64,000 nucleotides of DNA from Arthrobacter nitrophenolicus (GCF_000332815.1 NZ_AOFD01000005.1:1-64000), one strand, 5' to 3'. Positions 9,294 through 18,349 are shown, counted from the stretch's first letter. Program-made: numbers and translations. Notes: generated by a model from the sequence alone, not told the origin.

Positions 9294-10484
9294 ATGAAAG
9301 CAATTGTCGTTGGGGCCGGCATAGCCGGCCTGGTCACAGCCCGGCAGCTGGGGCTAGCCGGCTGGGACGTGGCGCTGCTGGAAAAATCGGATGGTCCGCG
9401 TCCCGACGGCTACATGATGGATTTCTTCGGCCCGGGCGTGGACGCGGCGGAGCGGATCGGCCTCTACCCGCGGCTCGCTGCGGCGGCGTACCGCCCTGAC
9501 GCGGTGGAGTATGTGGACACGAGGGGACGCCGCACCTGCAGCCTGGACTACGGGCAGTTTTCCCGCCTGGCCGGCGGCAACGTCCTGAGCCTCCTTCGCC
9601 CGGACATGGAGCGGGCAGCACTGGCTGCCCTGGCGGACGTCCCCGCCGGAAGGGTGCGGATCCGTTACGGGGCGAGGCTGGCCGGGGCATGGAATGACGA
9701 CGACGGCGGCGTCCGTGCCGCCGTCGTCGGCCCCACCGGCGAGGTGCTCACCGGGGACGTACTGGTGGGTGCCGACGGCATCCATTCCGAAGTCCGCGCC
9801 CGTATCTTCGGCCCCGAACGTGACTACCTGCACCCCCTGGGCATGCGCGCGGCGGCGTTCATTGCCGAGGACCCGAAGCTGGCCAGCCGGTTCCGGAACC
9901 GGTTCGTCCTGACGGACAGCATCGGCCGGATGGCCGGGATCTACAGCCTCCGGACCGACCAGGTGGCCGCTTTCCTGGTCTACCGGGACGCGGGGAGCAC
10001 GGACTCCGGCCCGTTGGCCACGAGTGCGCGGGAGCGGCTGCGGAACGAATTCGACGGCCTGGGCAGCACCGTGGACCGGCTCCTCGAACTCTGCCCGGAA
10101 TATCCCTACGACGACGTGGTTGCACAGACCATCATGCCGGTGTGGCACAGGGGCGCCACGGTCCTGGTCGGTGACGCCGGCGGGGCGGTCTCGCTCCTCG
10201 CCGGGCAGGGCGGTTCACTCGCTATTGCCGGCGGTGCATTGCTCGGGGACCTGCTCGGCCCCGCCTCCTCGCCGGACGGTGTCAGCGCAGCCCTCGGCGT
10301 GTTTGAAGAGCGGTGGCGGCCGCAGGTGGAGGCGGCCCAAAAGGCGGGGCGCCGTGCGGCGCGGTCGTTCCTCCCGGCGAACCGGGTCCAGCGCCTGGCC
10401 CGCCGGTGGGTCATCCGCGCAACCCATCTGCCCGGCGTCGACCGGCTCGTGGCCCGGCAAATCCTGGGCCAGACCGTGAAGTGA
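9294..10484 (+). CDS. FAD-dependent monooxygenase (PHBH fold)
   Basis: Single-component flavin oxidoreductase of 396 residues. The N-terminal dinucleotide-binding motif VVGAGIAGLVTARQL is followed by the DG motif (VLVGADGIHSEVR, about residues 155-167) and the GD motif (TVLVGDAGGAVSLLAGQGGSLAI, about 285-307), which contact FAD. This architecture is shared by para-hydroxybenzoate hydroxylase-like and TetX-like enzymes. A GAGGGGGT site precedes the ATG. It faces the erythromycin-esterase-like gene tail to tail. The substrate is not predictable. Confidence 0.8.
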   Translation: MKAIVVGAGIAGLVTARQLGLAGWDVALLEKSDGPRPDGYMMDFFGPGVDAAERIGLYPRLAAAAYRPDAVEYVDTRGRRTCSLDYGQFSRLAGGNVLSLLRPDMERAALAALADVPAGRVRIRYGARLAGAWNDDDGGVRAAVVGPTGEVLTGDVLVGADGIHSEVRARIFGPERDYLHPLGMRAAAFIAEDPKLASRFRNRFVLTDSIGRMAGIYSLRTDQVAAFLVYRDAGSTDSGPLATSARERLRNEFDGLGSTVDRLLELCPEYPYDDVVAQTIMPVWHRGATVLVGDAGGAVSLLAGQGGSLAIAGGALLGDLLGPASSPDGVSAALGVFEERWRPQVEAAQKAGRRAARSFLPANRVQRLARRWVIRATHLPGVDRLVARQILGQTVK

Positions 10485-10512
10485 CTGCGGGCCTTGGCCG
10501 GGACAGGAGCCG

Positions 10513-11832
10513 CTAGAACCCGCTGGGCTCGGTTTCCAGTTCCGGCTCGCTGGGCCGGTGTTCGTGGTGGAGCGGGCGCAGCGCGGTTGTCTTTGGGAAC
10601 CAGATCAGCGCGTCGTACCTCTGTCCCATGACGGTGGGGACGTAGTTTCCCCGCTCCCGTTGCGGGTTGTAGACCACCCCGATGGCCCGGTGCCCCCGCC
10701 AGTTGGACAGCCAGGGCCCGGACCGGCGGGAACCGAAGACCAGCGTTGCCGGCCCTCCCAGCGCCTGGTTGAGGAGCTCCTCGTGGCTGCCGTGCACGCC
10801 TTCCGGGACGTCCATGGCCTGCTCCGGTGACCCCCATTCGCGAGCGGCTGTGACGGTCCCCGTGAACGAGGAGAAGCCGACCAGGACAGAAGAACCCGGA
10901 TGCCGCTCACGCACCAGCTGGCCGACGTTGACCATGCCGTCGTCGGCCATGTCGGTGGCCCGGGCATCGCCAACATGGGTGTTGTGCGCCCAGACCAGCC
11001 CCTTGGAATCAGGTCCGTGGTGGCTGGCGAGGCGGTCGATAGTGTCGCTCATGTGGTAGTCGCGGATGTTCCAGGACTGGCGGTCGCCGCGGACCATCGT
11101 CCGGTAGTAGCGTTCAGCGTTGGCGGCCACGACGGCGTTCTGTACGGCGTCGAATGCAGAGGGATCTTCATGCAACCGCCCCAGGGTCCGCCGGTGCACC
11201 TCAGCGAGGAGCGCCACCACGTCCGCCTCGCAGGACTGCGGCACCAGGCGGTTGCTCCAGGCGTACCGCTGCGGGTCCTCGCGGAAGGGCATGAAGCATT
11301 GCCAGGCCCGCAGTGCCGCGGGCAGCGAGTCGGCGGCGTTCGCGTCCAGCCAGTTGAAGATTTCGCGGAGGGAATCCCACAGGGAGTAGACATCGAGCCC
11401 GTAGAAGCCCGTGCGCCGGTGCCCGGGCAGGTTGAGGTTCCATTCGCGGAGCCAGGTGAGGAAGCCAGCCACCTCGTGGTTGGCCCACATCCACGTGGGC
11501 CAGCGCTCGAAGCCTGCCAGCAACTGGCGGGCGTCGAGCTCCTGGTCCGCTTCCCCGCGGACCCAGCGGTTGATGCGCCAGCAGTCCGGCCAGTCGCCCT
11601 CCACCCCGATCCAGGTGAACCCGTGTTCCTCGATGAGCCTGCGGCTGAGCAGGGCCCGCCAGCGGTAGTACTCGCGGGTGCCGTGGGACGCTTCGCCGAG
11701 GCACACGAACCGGGCGGACGCGGACAGGCTGACCAGCCCGTCCAAATCGCCGATGCCAGTCAACGGCCGCGCCAGGGCTTGGATTTCCGCCAGCTCCGGT
11801 CCCCTGCCCGAATCCTCGTGGACGGCGTTCAT
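10513..11832 (-). CDS. Erythromycin-esterase-like family protein
   Basis: Member of the erythromycin esterase (Ere)-like family (439 residues). It has the conserved GEASHGTREYYRWR box (about residue 47), VEGDWPDC, a His-containing WAHNTHVGD segment near the middle and a GFSSFTGTV segment, which in Ere enzymes build the hydrolytic site around a water-activating histidine. Many actinobacterial members do not hydrolyse macrolides and their role is unknown. The start at 11832 is backed by a strong GGAGGTG site, and its ATG overlaps the TGA of the preceding fusion gene, so the two proteins are made together. Confidence 0.8.
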   Translation of the reverse strand: MNAVHEDSGRGPELAEIQALARPLTGIGDLDGLVSLSASARFVCLGEASHGTREYYRWRALLSRRLIEEHGFTWIGVEGDWPDCWRINRWVRGEADQELDARQLLAGFERWPTWMWANHEVAGFLTWLREWNLNLPGHRRTGFYGLDVYSLWDSLREIFNWLDANAADSLPAALRAWQCFMPFREDPQRYAWSNRLVPQSCEADVVALLAEVHRRTLGRLHEDPSAFDAVQNAVVAANAERYYRTMVRGDRQSWNIRDYHMSDTIDRLASHHGPDSKGLVWAHNTHVGDARATDMADDGMVNVGQLVRERHPGSSVLVGFSSFTGTVTAAREWGSPEQAMDVPEGVHGSHEELLNQALGGPATLVFGSRRSGPWLSNWRGHRAIGVVYNPQRERGNYVPTVMGQRYDALIWFPKTTALRPLHHEHRPSEPELETEPSGF

Positions 11833-13187
11833 CGCTGCACCTCCCGCGCAACATTCGTTTCCCGTGACGGGAGCAGGTACTGGCTGAACCATCCGGCAGC
11901 CAGCTCGGCCGCCTTGGCCAGTGTTCCGGGCTCCTCGAAAAGATGCGTCGCCCCCGGAACGATCTCCAGCCGGGTGGTGGCCCGCATCAGGGACTGGGCC
12001 TCGCGGTTGAGGGCAAGCACCTGGGGATCGGCTCCGCCGACAATCAGCAGGGTGGGGGCACGCACGGCGGCGAGCCGTGCGCCGGCAAGGTCGGGACGCC
12101 CGCCCCTGGACACCACTGCCGCTATGTTGGCGTCCAGTTCGGCGGCTGCCCAGAGCGCCGCGCCGGCTCCCGTGCTCGCACCGAAGTAGCCGATCCGGCC
12201 GCGCCAGCCGTCCTGCCGTGATTCCACCCAGCGGGTGGCGGACCCCAGCCGGCGTGCCAGCAGGGCAATATCGAACACATTGCTCCGGTCCACTTCCTCG
12301 GCCGGGGTGAGCAGGTCAATCAGCAGCGTGCCCAGCCCGGCATCATGGAGGACTGACGCCACGAACCGGTTGCGCGGACTGTGCCGGCTGCTTCCGCTGC
12401 CGTGGGCGAAAATGACCATGCCTTCACACCCGGGGGGCCGGTACAGGTTGCCGGGCAGCCGCACTGCCCCGGCCGGGATCTCCACCTCTTCCTCCGCTCC
12501 TTCACCCTGCAGAATGCCCTCCTCGGCGGCGGTTTCGCGGATCAGCCGCAGCCGGCGTTCGGCGTCGTTGAGCAGCCGGACCACTTCGTCGTCCTCCGTG
12601 GCCGAGAAATCGTAGTAGTAGTAGCCCACCGCCTGGAAGTTCCGCGGCGTGGCCAGGCAGACGACGTCGTCCGCCTCCTTCAGCGACGGGATGGCACGCG
12701 CCGGGGCCACGGGGACGGCCAGGACCACCCGGGCCGCCCCGAGCTGCCGGGCAATGTGGCAGGCAACCCGGGCGGTGGAGCCGGTGGCGATGCCGTCGTC
12801 CACCACCACGGCGGTGCGGCCGCGCAGGTCCGTGGGCGGGCGCCCCTGCCGGTAGCGGGCCGTGCGGTCCTCCAGCACCTGGCGTTCATTCTTTTCGACG
12901 GCGGCCAGGTCCTCTTCCGTGACGCGGGCCAGGGAGAGGACACGTTCATCCAAAACCCGGGCACCGCCCTCACCGATGGCGCCCATCGCCACTTCCGGCT
13001 GGAACGGAACGCCGAGTTTCCGGACCATAATCACATCCAACGGGGCGTCGAGGGCTTTGGCCACCTCGAACGCCACCGGAACTCCGCCGCGGGGCAGGCC
13101 CAGCACCACCACGTCCCGGCCCCGCAGGCCGGCCAGCCGCTGCCCAAGCCGCCGGCCGGCGTCGGCCCTGTCCAGGAACTCGAACAT
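11829..13187 (-). CDS. Phosphoribosyltransferase-alpha/beta hydrolase fusion
   Basis: Two-domain protein of 452 residues. Residues 1-215 are a type I phosphoribosyltransferase: FLDRADAGRRLGQRL, GLPRGGVPVAFEVA and the PRPP loop VVVDDGIATGSTA. Residues about 235-440 are a dienelactone-hydrolase-like alpha/beta hydrolase: VIFAHGSGSSRHSPRN, nucleophile-elbow-like GYFGASTGAGAAL with Ser, the Asp region LIVGGADP and a final His in GATHLF. The same fusion is known in mycobacterial dormancy-associated loci. The reaction is unknown; the fusion suggests a salvage or nucleotide-conjugate role. Translationally coupled to the Ere-like gene by ATGA. Confidence 0.82.
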   Translation of the reverse strand: MFEFLDRADAGRRLGQRLAGLRGRDVVVLGLPRGGVPVAFEVAKALDAPLDVIMVRKLGVPFQPEVAMGAIGEGGARVLDERVLSLARVTEEDLAAVEKNERQVLEDRTARYRQGRPPTDLRGRTAVVVDDGIATGSTARVACHIARQLGAARVVLAVPVAPARAIPSLKEADDVVCLATPRNFQAVGYYYYDFSATEDDEVVRLLNDAERRLRLIRETAAEEGILQGEGAEEEVEIPAGAVRLPGNLYRPPGCEGMVIFAHGSGSSRHSPRNRFVASVLHDAGLGTLLIDLLTPAEEVDRSNVFDIALLARRLGSATRWVESRQDGWRGRIGYFGASTGAGAALWAAAELDANIAAVVSRGGRPDLAGARLAAVRAPTLLIVGGADPQVLALNREAQSLMRATTRLEIVPGATHLFEEPGTLAKAAELAAGWFSQYLLPSRETNVAREVQR

Positions 13188-13199
13188 CGCATTGTCCTC

Positions 13200-13538
13200 T
13201 CAGGGAGTCTCTTCCCCGTGCAGGGGCACCGTCTCCGGAGTCCACCACATGCGGAGGACAAAGTGGGCGTCGGCAGTGCTTTTGGCAATCATCGCCCCGG
13301 CGTCCCCGGCAAGTTTCACGCCGAATTCGATCTCCATCTGCTCAGGGGTGAGTTCCGCCATGGCCTCCAGCGCGGCATGGGCGGCAGGGCGGACACTGGC
13401 GAGCGCATCTTCCAGGCGCCGGCCCACATCCAGGATTCCCTGTTCGTTGCGGGCCGGGTGGTCCACGCCGTAGCTGTTGTCGTCAGCCTCGACGAGGATG
13501 GTCCCGGACCCGACTTCATACCGCAGCACTTCAGTCAT
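13200..13538 (-). CDS. CU044_2847/Trypco1-like family protein
   Basis: Protein of 112 residues resembling the CU044_2847 (trypsin-co-occurring domain 1) family. It has an N-terminal beta-rich part (VLRYEVGSGTILVEADD) and a later helix-plus-strand region ending MEIEFGVKLAGDAGAMIAKSTADAHFVLRMWW, the hallmark segment EFGVKLAG-G-IAK. Family members often sit near proteases or NTPase systems as presumed effector-associated modules. Here it lies 12 bases upstream of the phosphoribosyltransferase fusion, probably in the same operon. Confidence 0.65.
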   Translation of the reverse strand: MTEVLRYEVGSGTILVEADDNSYGVDHPARNEQGILDVGRRLEDALASVRPAAHAALEAMAELTPEQMEIEFGVKLAGDAGAMIAKSTADAHFVLRMWWTPETVPLHGEETP

Positions 13539-13555
13539 GGCGGATCACCTTCCTG

Positions 13556-13912
13556 CTAGTGCGACATGCGCATGTTGTGATGGACCTCAATGCTGGGCCG
13601 GATGGCAACCGCAGTGACCACCAGGGCCACAGCCCCTGCGATCCATGACGTCCAGGCTGCCCCCGTTGCGGAGGTGTAGGACCCCAGCCACGGCGAGAGG
13701 ACCAGGACGGCGGCCAGGACGGCCTGCACGTACTCCATTGCCGGGGTTCCGGGCATGGCCAGGTTGACGATGCCGCTGACCGCCAGGAGCGCGCCAAGCA
13801 CGAGCATCAGGGTGGTGGACATGCCTTCCTGCCGGGTGAACAGGACCGCGGCGGCGGTGAAGAGTCCGGCGGCGACGGCCACGTAGTCCTGCCACCGATA
13901 CCACTTTTTCAC
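13556..13912 (-). CDS. SPW-repeat membrane protein
   Basis: Membrane protein of 118 residues with four hydrophobic helices and the SPW-type repeats: the first half has WQDYVAVAAGLF and the second half SPWLGSYTSATGAAWTSWIAGAV. Such proteins are of unknown function. The GTG at 13912 was chosen because AAAGGA precedes it and the first residues (VKKWYRWQDY) match where family members begin. It is followed after 17 bases by the Trypco1-like gene, so it probably opens that operon. Confidence 0.75.
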   Translation of the reverse strand: MKKWYRWQDYVAVAAGLFTAAAVLFTRQEGMSTTLMLVLGALLAVSGIVNLAMPGTPAMEYVQAVLAAVLVLSPWLGSYTSATGAAWTSWIAGAVALVVTAVAIRPSIEVHHNMRMSH

Positions 13913-14073
13913 TGATTTTCCTTTCTGTTCGGGACGGGGGAAAGCCTGATGCTGTCCGCGCCCCGCGGGCGCTGGGCCCGCAATTCCAGTCAACTCCTGG
14001 GCGGCACCGCCATCTAGGGCAGAAAGACCCGGCTTACGGAGGGATGCTGGATGCCAAGTTCCGCGGGCCGGGG

Positions 14074-14808
14074 TCAGAGCTGCTGGCCGATGAGGGAACC
14101 GATGCCAAAGGTGATGGCGGTCGCGGCAAGTCCGCCGGCGACGGTGCGCAGGGCAGCCCGCTTCCACGGGGCACGGCCCAGCCGCGCGGCGAGCGATCCC
14201 GTGATCGCCAGGGCAATCACGACGGATCCCATGGTGACCGGCACGGCGATGGGCCGCGGAGAGGACAGGATGGTGATCAACGGGATGAGGGCGCCGAGGA
14301 CAAAGGAAGCGGTTGATGACCATGCTGCATGCCAGGGGCTGGTCAGCCGGCCGGGTTCGATCCCCAGTTCGTACCGGGCGTGCGCCGTCAGGGCACCCTG
14401 GGCCATCAGTTGCTCCGCCACCTGGCGGGCGAGGGGCGGGTCAATACCCTGGGCGGAGAACAGCTCGGCCAGGTGCGAGGTCTCGTAGGCGGGATCGGTG
14501 TCAAGCTCCCGCTGTTCGTGCGCCAGTTCGGCCTTCTGGGAGTCCCGCTGGCTGGAAACCGACAGGTACTCCCCCACCCCCATGGAAAGCGCGCCGGCGA
14601 TCACTGCCGCCACGCCCGCCGCCACCAGGGCGCTGGTATCCACGGCGGCTCCGGCCACCCCCACCACCATCCCGGCAGTAGAGACGATCCCGTCATTGGC
14701 GCCCATCACCGAGGCCCGCAGCCAGTTCAGCCGGGAGGCTATGGCTGCGCTCTGGGACTTCCCGCCCGCACCTGCGTCCGCTGGATCCTGCTTCCTGGAG
14801 ATCCACAT
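14074..14808 (-). CDS. VIT1/CCC1-family metal transporter
   Basis: Membrane protein (244 residues) of the VIT/CCC1 family, which move Fe(II) or Mn(II). Characteristic elements are RASVMGANDGIVSTAGMVVGVAGA in TM1, ALSMGVGEYLSVSSQRDSQKAEL between TM2 and the cytoplasmic metal-binding domain, and a C-terminal pair of helices. The Glu-rich cytoplasmic helix region (about residues 90-135) is present. A GGGAGGAAC site supports the ATG at 14808. It stands alone and faces away from the signal peptidase gene. Confidence 0.85.
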   Translation of the reverse strand: MWISRKQDPADAGAGGKSQSAAIASRLNWLRASVMGANDGIVSTAGMVVGVAGAAVDTSALVAAGVAAVIAGALSMGVGEYLSVSSQRDSQKAELAHEQRELDTDPAYETSHLAELFSAQGIDPPLARQVAEQLMAQGALTAHARYELGIEPGRLTSPWHAAWSSTASFVLGALIPLITILSSPRPIAVPVTMGSVVIALAITGSLAARLGRAPWKRAALRTVAGGLAATAITFGIGSLIGQQL

Positions 14809-15156
14809 GATGTTCCTCCCTGCCAGGGCCGCGCGGTGGCGGCACCGGACCCTCCCATGGCACCATGCCCGTTCCCCGAAATCCACACCCTGGGGTCCCC
14901 AGCCGCGCGGACTGCTCCGCACAGAAGCCCGGACTCCGGGCTCCTGAAAAAGGCGCAGCGGTTATGGACCTGCCCGGCCCTCCGGCGCACACTGATAGTG
15001 CCGGGCCGCCCAAGGGCAACCGCGGGGCCGGCGGCACGGTCCGGCGCCGCGCCCGGACGCGTCCCCGAGGAGCATCATCACCACCATGAGCACGCCGGGC
15101 ACGGAGGTTCCGGGCACGGGCACTGACGGGCACGGGCACTGACAGGCGCCCCGGCC
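14809..15156. other. Divergent intergenic region with a His-rich mini-ORF
   Basis: This 348-bp gap between the VIT gene and the signal peptidase gene holds no clear gene. A possible GTG-started 42-codon frame (14998-15126, +) ends in a His/Gly-rich tail with five consecutive histidines, then the unit GGGCACGGGCACTGAC occurs twice in tandem. No convincing ribosome-binding site precedes it, so it is noted rather than called as a gene. Confidence 0.3.
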
Positions 15157-15639
15157 ATGAACCCCGACCTGCTCGCGGCGGCTGCGGCGCTGCCGGCCGC
15201 CGTCGTCGCAGGTTTTGCTGTCCGCCGCTGGCTGCTATTCGTGACGGTGGTGGACTCGGTGTCCATGGCACCCGCGCTGAACCCCGGCCAGCGCGTGCTC
15301 ACCCGTCGCCTCCGGAACCCGGCCCGCATCCGCCGCGGAGACATCGTGGTGGTCTCCTCGCCGGAACTGGGCCGGACCGTGGTCAAGCGCGTCCTGGGGC
15401 TGCCCGGGGAGCGGGTGGTGATCGAACCCGCCGGCAGCATCCGCCTCAACGGAAGCCCGGTGCCCGAACCCTACGTGGCATACCCCGGCGGCCCGGGCGG
15501 GACGTTCCAGGTCCCGCCGGGACATGTGCTGCTGCTCGGGGACAACCGCGCCTGCTCCACCGACAGCCGGCACTGGAACCAGCCATACGTCCCTTTGGCC
15601 GCCGTCCGTGGAACAGTCATGCACCGCAGGGTTCCCTAG
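15157..15639 (+). CDS. Small signal peptidase I family protease (S26)
   Basis: Type I signal peptidase-like serine protease of 160 residues. One N-terminal membrane helix (about residues 8-30) is followed by the box B serine motif VDSVSMAP (Ser36), the lysine box RTVVKRVLGLPGE (Lys77), and the GDNRACSTDSRHW box typical of the family. It is shorter than LepB, like the compact actinobacterial S26 enzymes that process only a few substrates (for example nickel-SOD maturation proteases, although no sodN is nearby). Its stop overlaps the convergent YbdK-like gene by four bases. Confidence 0.82.
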   Translation: MNPDLLAAAAALPAAVVAGFAVRRWLLFVTVVDSVSMAPALNPGQRVLTRRLRNPARIRRGDIVVVSSPELGRTVVKRVLGLPGERVVIEPAGSIRLNGSPVPEPYVAYPGGPGGTFQVPPGHVLLLGDNRACSTDSRHWNQPYVPLAAVRGTVMHRRVP

Positions 15640-16805
15640 CCGCCGCCCGCCGCGACGCCCACCGTGCAGTTGGCGGCGTCCTCCACCACATCCTCGAGGT
15701 CGCCGGTGCGGTGCATGACCTCCAGCTGCCGGATGGCGCCGGTGCCCACATGCAGCAGGTTGTCCGTCAGCTCCTCCACGCGCTGCAGGTCCCCGCTGTC
15801 CTCCAGCGCCGGGCGGATAAAGTTCAGCAGGGAATTGACGACGGCGAGCGCGGGCCCCGGCCTGCTGGTCACCGGATCCAGGAGTTCCCCGCGCAGTCCC
15901 CAGCGGCTGGCCTTCCATCCCGCCAGCCGCAGCAGCGCCGTCGGCACCGGGACGGGCTCGACGCCGTCCCGCCACTCCCGCGCAGCCGTTTCCACCAGCC
16001 CCCGGGCGATCCCGGCGAGCAGCACAGTATTCTCCGGCCGCAGGCAGACATCGGCGAGCCGGACCTCCACCGTGGGGTAGTGCCGCGAGAGCCTGGCATC
16101 GAAGTAGACCATCCCCTCGTCCATCGCGACGCCGGTGGCCACCATGTCGTGTACCAGCTGGTAGTAGGCGTCCGGTGTCCCCAGGATTTCCAGCGGCCCG
16201 GCGGACGGCCAGCGGTTCCACACCTGCGACCGGTAGCTGGCGTAGCCGGTGTCCTCCCCGTGCCAGAACGGCGAGTTGGCACTGAGCGCGGTCAGCACCG
16301 GCAGCCAGTTCCGGATCCGGTCCAGGACCGCCACACCCTCCTCCGGCGATTCGATTGCCACATGGATGTGGCAGCCGCAGGTGAGCTGTTCCCGCGCTGT
16401 CAGCCCGTACTCCTCCGCCATGGCCGCGAAGCGCCGCAGCTTCACCGGATGCGGGTCGCAGGGCAGCGGGGACGTTCCGAGTGCGGCTACCCGCACCCCC
16501 ACGTCCTCCCCCGCCTGGTGCGCAATGGCCCGCCCGGCCACGATGTCCGCCTCAAGCGCGGCCATGGTGGAATGCGGCGGCGTGACCACCTCGATCATCT
16601 CCTGCTGGAATTCGGCTGTGAGCACCGGGCCGGCACTGGACTCGAACGGCCGCACATACAGGTCCAGGAGCGCCCCCGCCATGGGCACGGCGTCGCCGCT
16701 GCCCGGATCCACCAGGAGGAGTTCCTCCTCGATGCCGAAGGTCCTGACGTTCCCACCGCTGCCTGTACCCGCGCCGCCGGTGCCGTCACTCGGGAATGTG
16801 TCCAT
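15636..16805 (-). CDS. YbdK-type carboxylate-amine ligase (GCS2 family)
   Basis: ATP-dependent carboxylate-amine ligase of the glutamate-cysteine ligase 2 family; YbdK proteins have weak gamma-glutamylcysteine synthetase activity in vitro. Motifs: FGIEEELLLVD at about residue 24, LTCGCHIHV (metal/ATP site), NSPFWHGEDTGYASYRSQVWNRWP, and a basic/acidic TVEVRLADVCLRPE near residue 260. Length 389 is close to family norm. The ATG at 16805 follows AAAGGACGACGGCG. It overlaps the end of the M20 peptidase gene by 20 bases, so both may be co-transcribed. Confidence 0.82.
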   Translation of the reverse strand: MDTFPSDGTGGAGTGSGGNVRTFGIEEELLLVDPGSGDAVPMAGALLDLYVRPFESSAGPVLTAEFQQEMIEVVTPPHSTMAALEADIVAGRAIAHQAGEDVGVRVAALGTSPLPCDPHPVKLRRFAAMAEEYGLTAREQLTCGCHIHVAIESPEEGVAVLDRIRNWLPVLTALSANSPFWHGEDTGYASYRSQVWNRWPSAGPLEILGTPDAYYQLVHDMVATGVAMDEGMVYFDARLSRHYPTVEVRLADVCLRPENTVLLAGIARGLVETAAREWRDGVEPVPVPTALLRLAGWKASRWGLRGELLDPVTSRPGPALAVVNSLLNFIRPALEDSGDLQRVEELTDNLLHVGTGAIRQLEVMHRTGDLEDVVEDAANCTVGVAAGGG

Positions 16806-18335
16806 CGCCGTCGTCCTTTGCTCGTTGCATCCTTGCAAGCTCGTCCCAGAAGCAGGCCAGCGTCACGGCGCCGTTCTCGAGGACGTCCAGGCTGGCGCTT
16901 TCGTCGCTGTCATGCCAGTGGTCCTCCACAAGCCCGGTGCCGAAGAACAGCACCGGGGCGCGGAGCACGCGGGCCAGCAGCTCCGCCGGTCCGCCGCCCG
17001 CGTTGCCCATCCGGCCGACCGCGCCGGCACGGAAGCCCCGCGCCATGGCCCGTTCCAGCGCTGAAACGGCGGGGTGGTCCGGGGTGCGGTACGGCTCCTG
17101 GGCCGTGTCCAGGTCCACCGTCAGCCGGTGGTGGAAGGCGCCGCTGATGGTTGCATCCACCCACTGCTGCAGCAGGTCCGCCAACTTCTCCACCCGCTGG
17201 CCCGGGACAGTGCGGAACGTCAGGTCAGCGGCGGCAACAGCCGGCACCGCGCCGCGGGAGACTTCGCCGGGATCGCCGGCCACGAGGGCCGTGACCTCGA
17301 CGGCGGGCCGCAGCCACAGCCGCTCCAGCACCGTGTATCCCTCCTCGCCGGTGATGGCGCCGGTTTCGGACCGGCTGAGCCAGTCCTCGTCGGTGTAGGG
17401 AAGGTCCGCGATGGCCTGCCGCAGGTCCCCGGGGAGCGGCTCGACGTCGTCGTAGAACCCCGGGATCGCAATCCGGCCGTCCTCGCCATGCAGCCGGGCC
17501 AGGAGCCGACTCAGTTCAAACACCGGGTTGGGGGCGTTGCCGGAAACGGCGCCGCTGTGGACGTCGCGCTCCGGGCCGAACACCTCCAGGTCCGCCTTGA
17601 GGATCCCGCGCAGGCCAACGCACAGGCCGAGTGGTCTTCGCGCCACAGCTGGGTATCGGAGAAAAGGACGACGTCGGCCCGGAGCCTTTCCGCCTGCTCC
17701 TCCAGGAGCGCGGCCAGGTGGGGGGAGCTTGCCTCCTCCTCGCCCTCGACGAGGAACTTCAGGTTGACGGCGGGCGTTGGGCCGGCCTGGGGGGACGTGG
17801 AGTGGGAGGGCGTTTCGGTTTTGGCCGCCGTAAGTGAGCGGGCGTTGGGGGTTTGACCGCCGGAAGTGGGAGGGCGTTGGTGGAGATGGGCGCGGATCCC
17901 CTCGAGGTGTGCCAGGACCTGGCCCTTGGCGTCCGAACTGCCCCGGCCGTACAGCCTGCCCTCGCGCACCACCGGCTGGAACGGTGCCGTTTGGTTCCAG
18001 TTCTCCGGCTTGACGGCGCGGACGTCGTGATGGCTGTAGACCAGGACGGTAGGCGCACCGGAGGCAGCGCACCATTCCGCATAAACCGCGTGCGACTCCC
18101 CCGTGGGCTGCACCTCGACAACAGGGAAGCCGATGTCCCGGAACGCGGCGGCCAGCCAGTTGGCCGAGCGGAGCAGGTCCTTCGCGTGCCCGGGTTCCCC
18201 CACTATTCCCGGGACCTGTACCCACTCGGCCAACTGACGCTTCAGGTCCCCCCTGCGCGAGCGGGCATAGGCGTGCAGGTCCGGGCCGCCGTCGTCCGTT
18301 GGGGCAGCGGCGGCAGGGCTGTCCTGCCTCTCCAT
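16786..18335 (-). CDS. M20-family dipeptidase/deacylase (frameshift and internal repeat insertion)
   Basis: Metal-dependent M20 peptidase. The first half has LVYSHHDVRAVKPENW (metal His and Asp), YGRGSSDAKGQVLAHL and FLVEGEEEASSPHL (catalytic/metal Glu pair); the second half carries the dimerisation lid and GGGPAELL and EDHWHDSDES near the C-terminus. The frame shifts near 17627, consistent with one lost base; restored length is about 516 residues. Between AHLEGIRAHL and VNLKFLVEGEEE, where relatives have only a short linker, sits an extra segment of about 33 residues encoded by a 32-bp-period tandem repeat (see 17801-17878). Three repeats add 96 bases, keeping the frame. Whether the enzyme tolerates it is unknown. 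Confidence 0.78.
17801..17878 (+). repeat. Three 32-bp-spaced repeats inside the M20 gene
   Basis: Cores AGTGGGAGGGCGTT at 17801 and 17865 and AGTGAGCGGGCGTT at 17833 are exactly 32 bp apart; full units match at about 25 of 32 positions. The core is a diverged form of the GTGAGAGAGCGT element found at gene ends at 33469 and 49620, which also recurs every 32 bp. Confidence 0.8.
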
Positions 18336-18349
18336 GCAGGCTCCTCAGG

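Noticed and set aside
10513..11832. Macrolide resistance gene
   Set aside because: Family similarity to erythromycin esterase only; most actinobacterial members with this context are not shown to hydrolyse macrolides.
14340..14362. tRNA-like GGTTCGATCC T-loop
   Set aside because: Falls within the VIT gene coding sequence and no acceptor or anticodon stem can be built around it.
15157..15639. Nickel-SOD maturation protease (sodX)
   Set aside because: Size and fold fit, but no sodN is adjacent, so only the S26 family was assigned.
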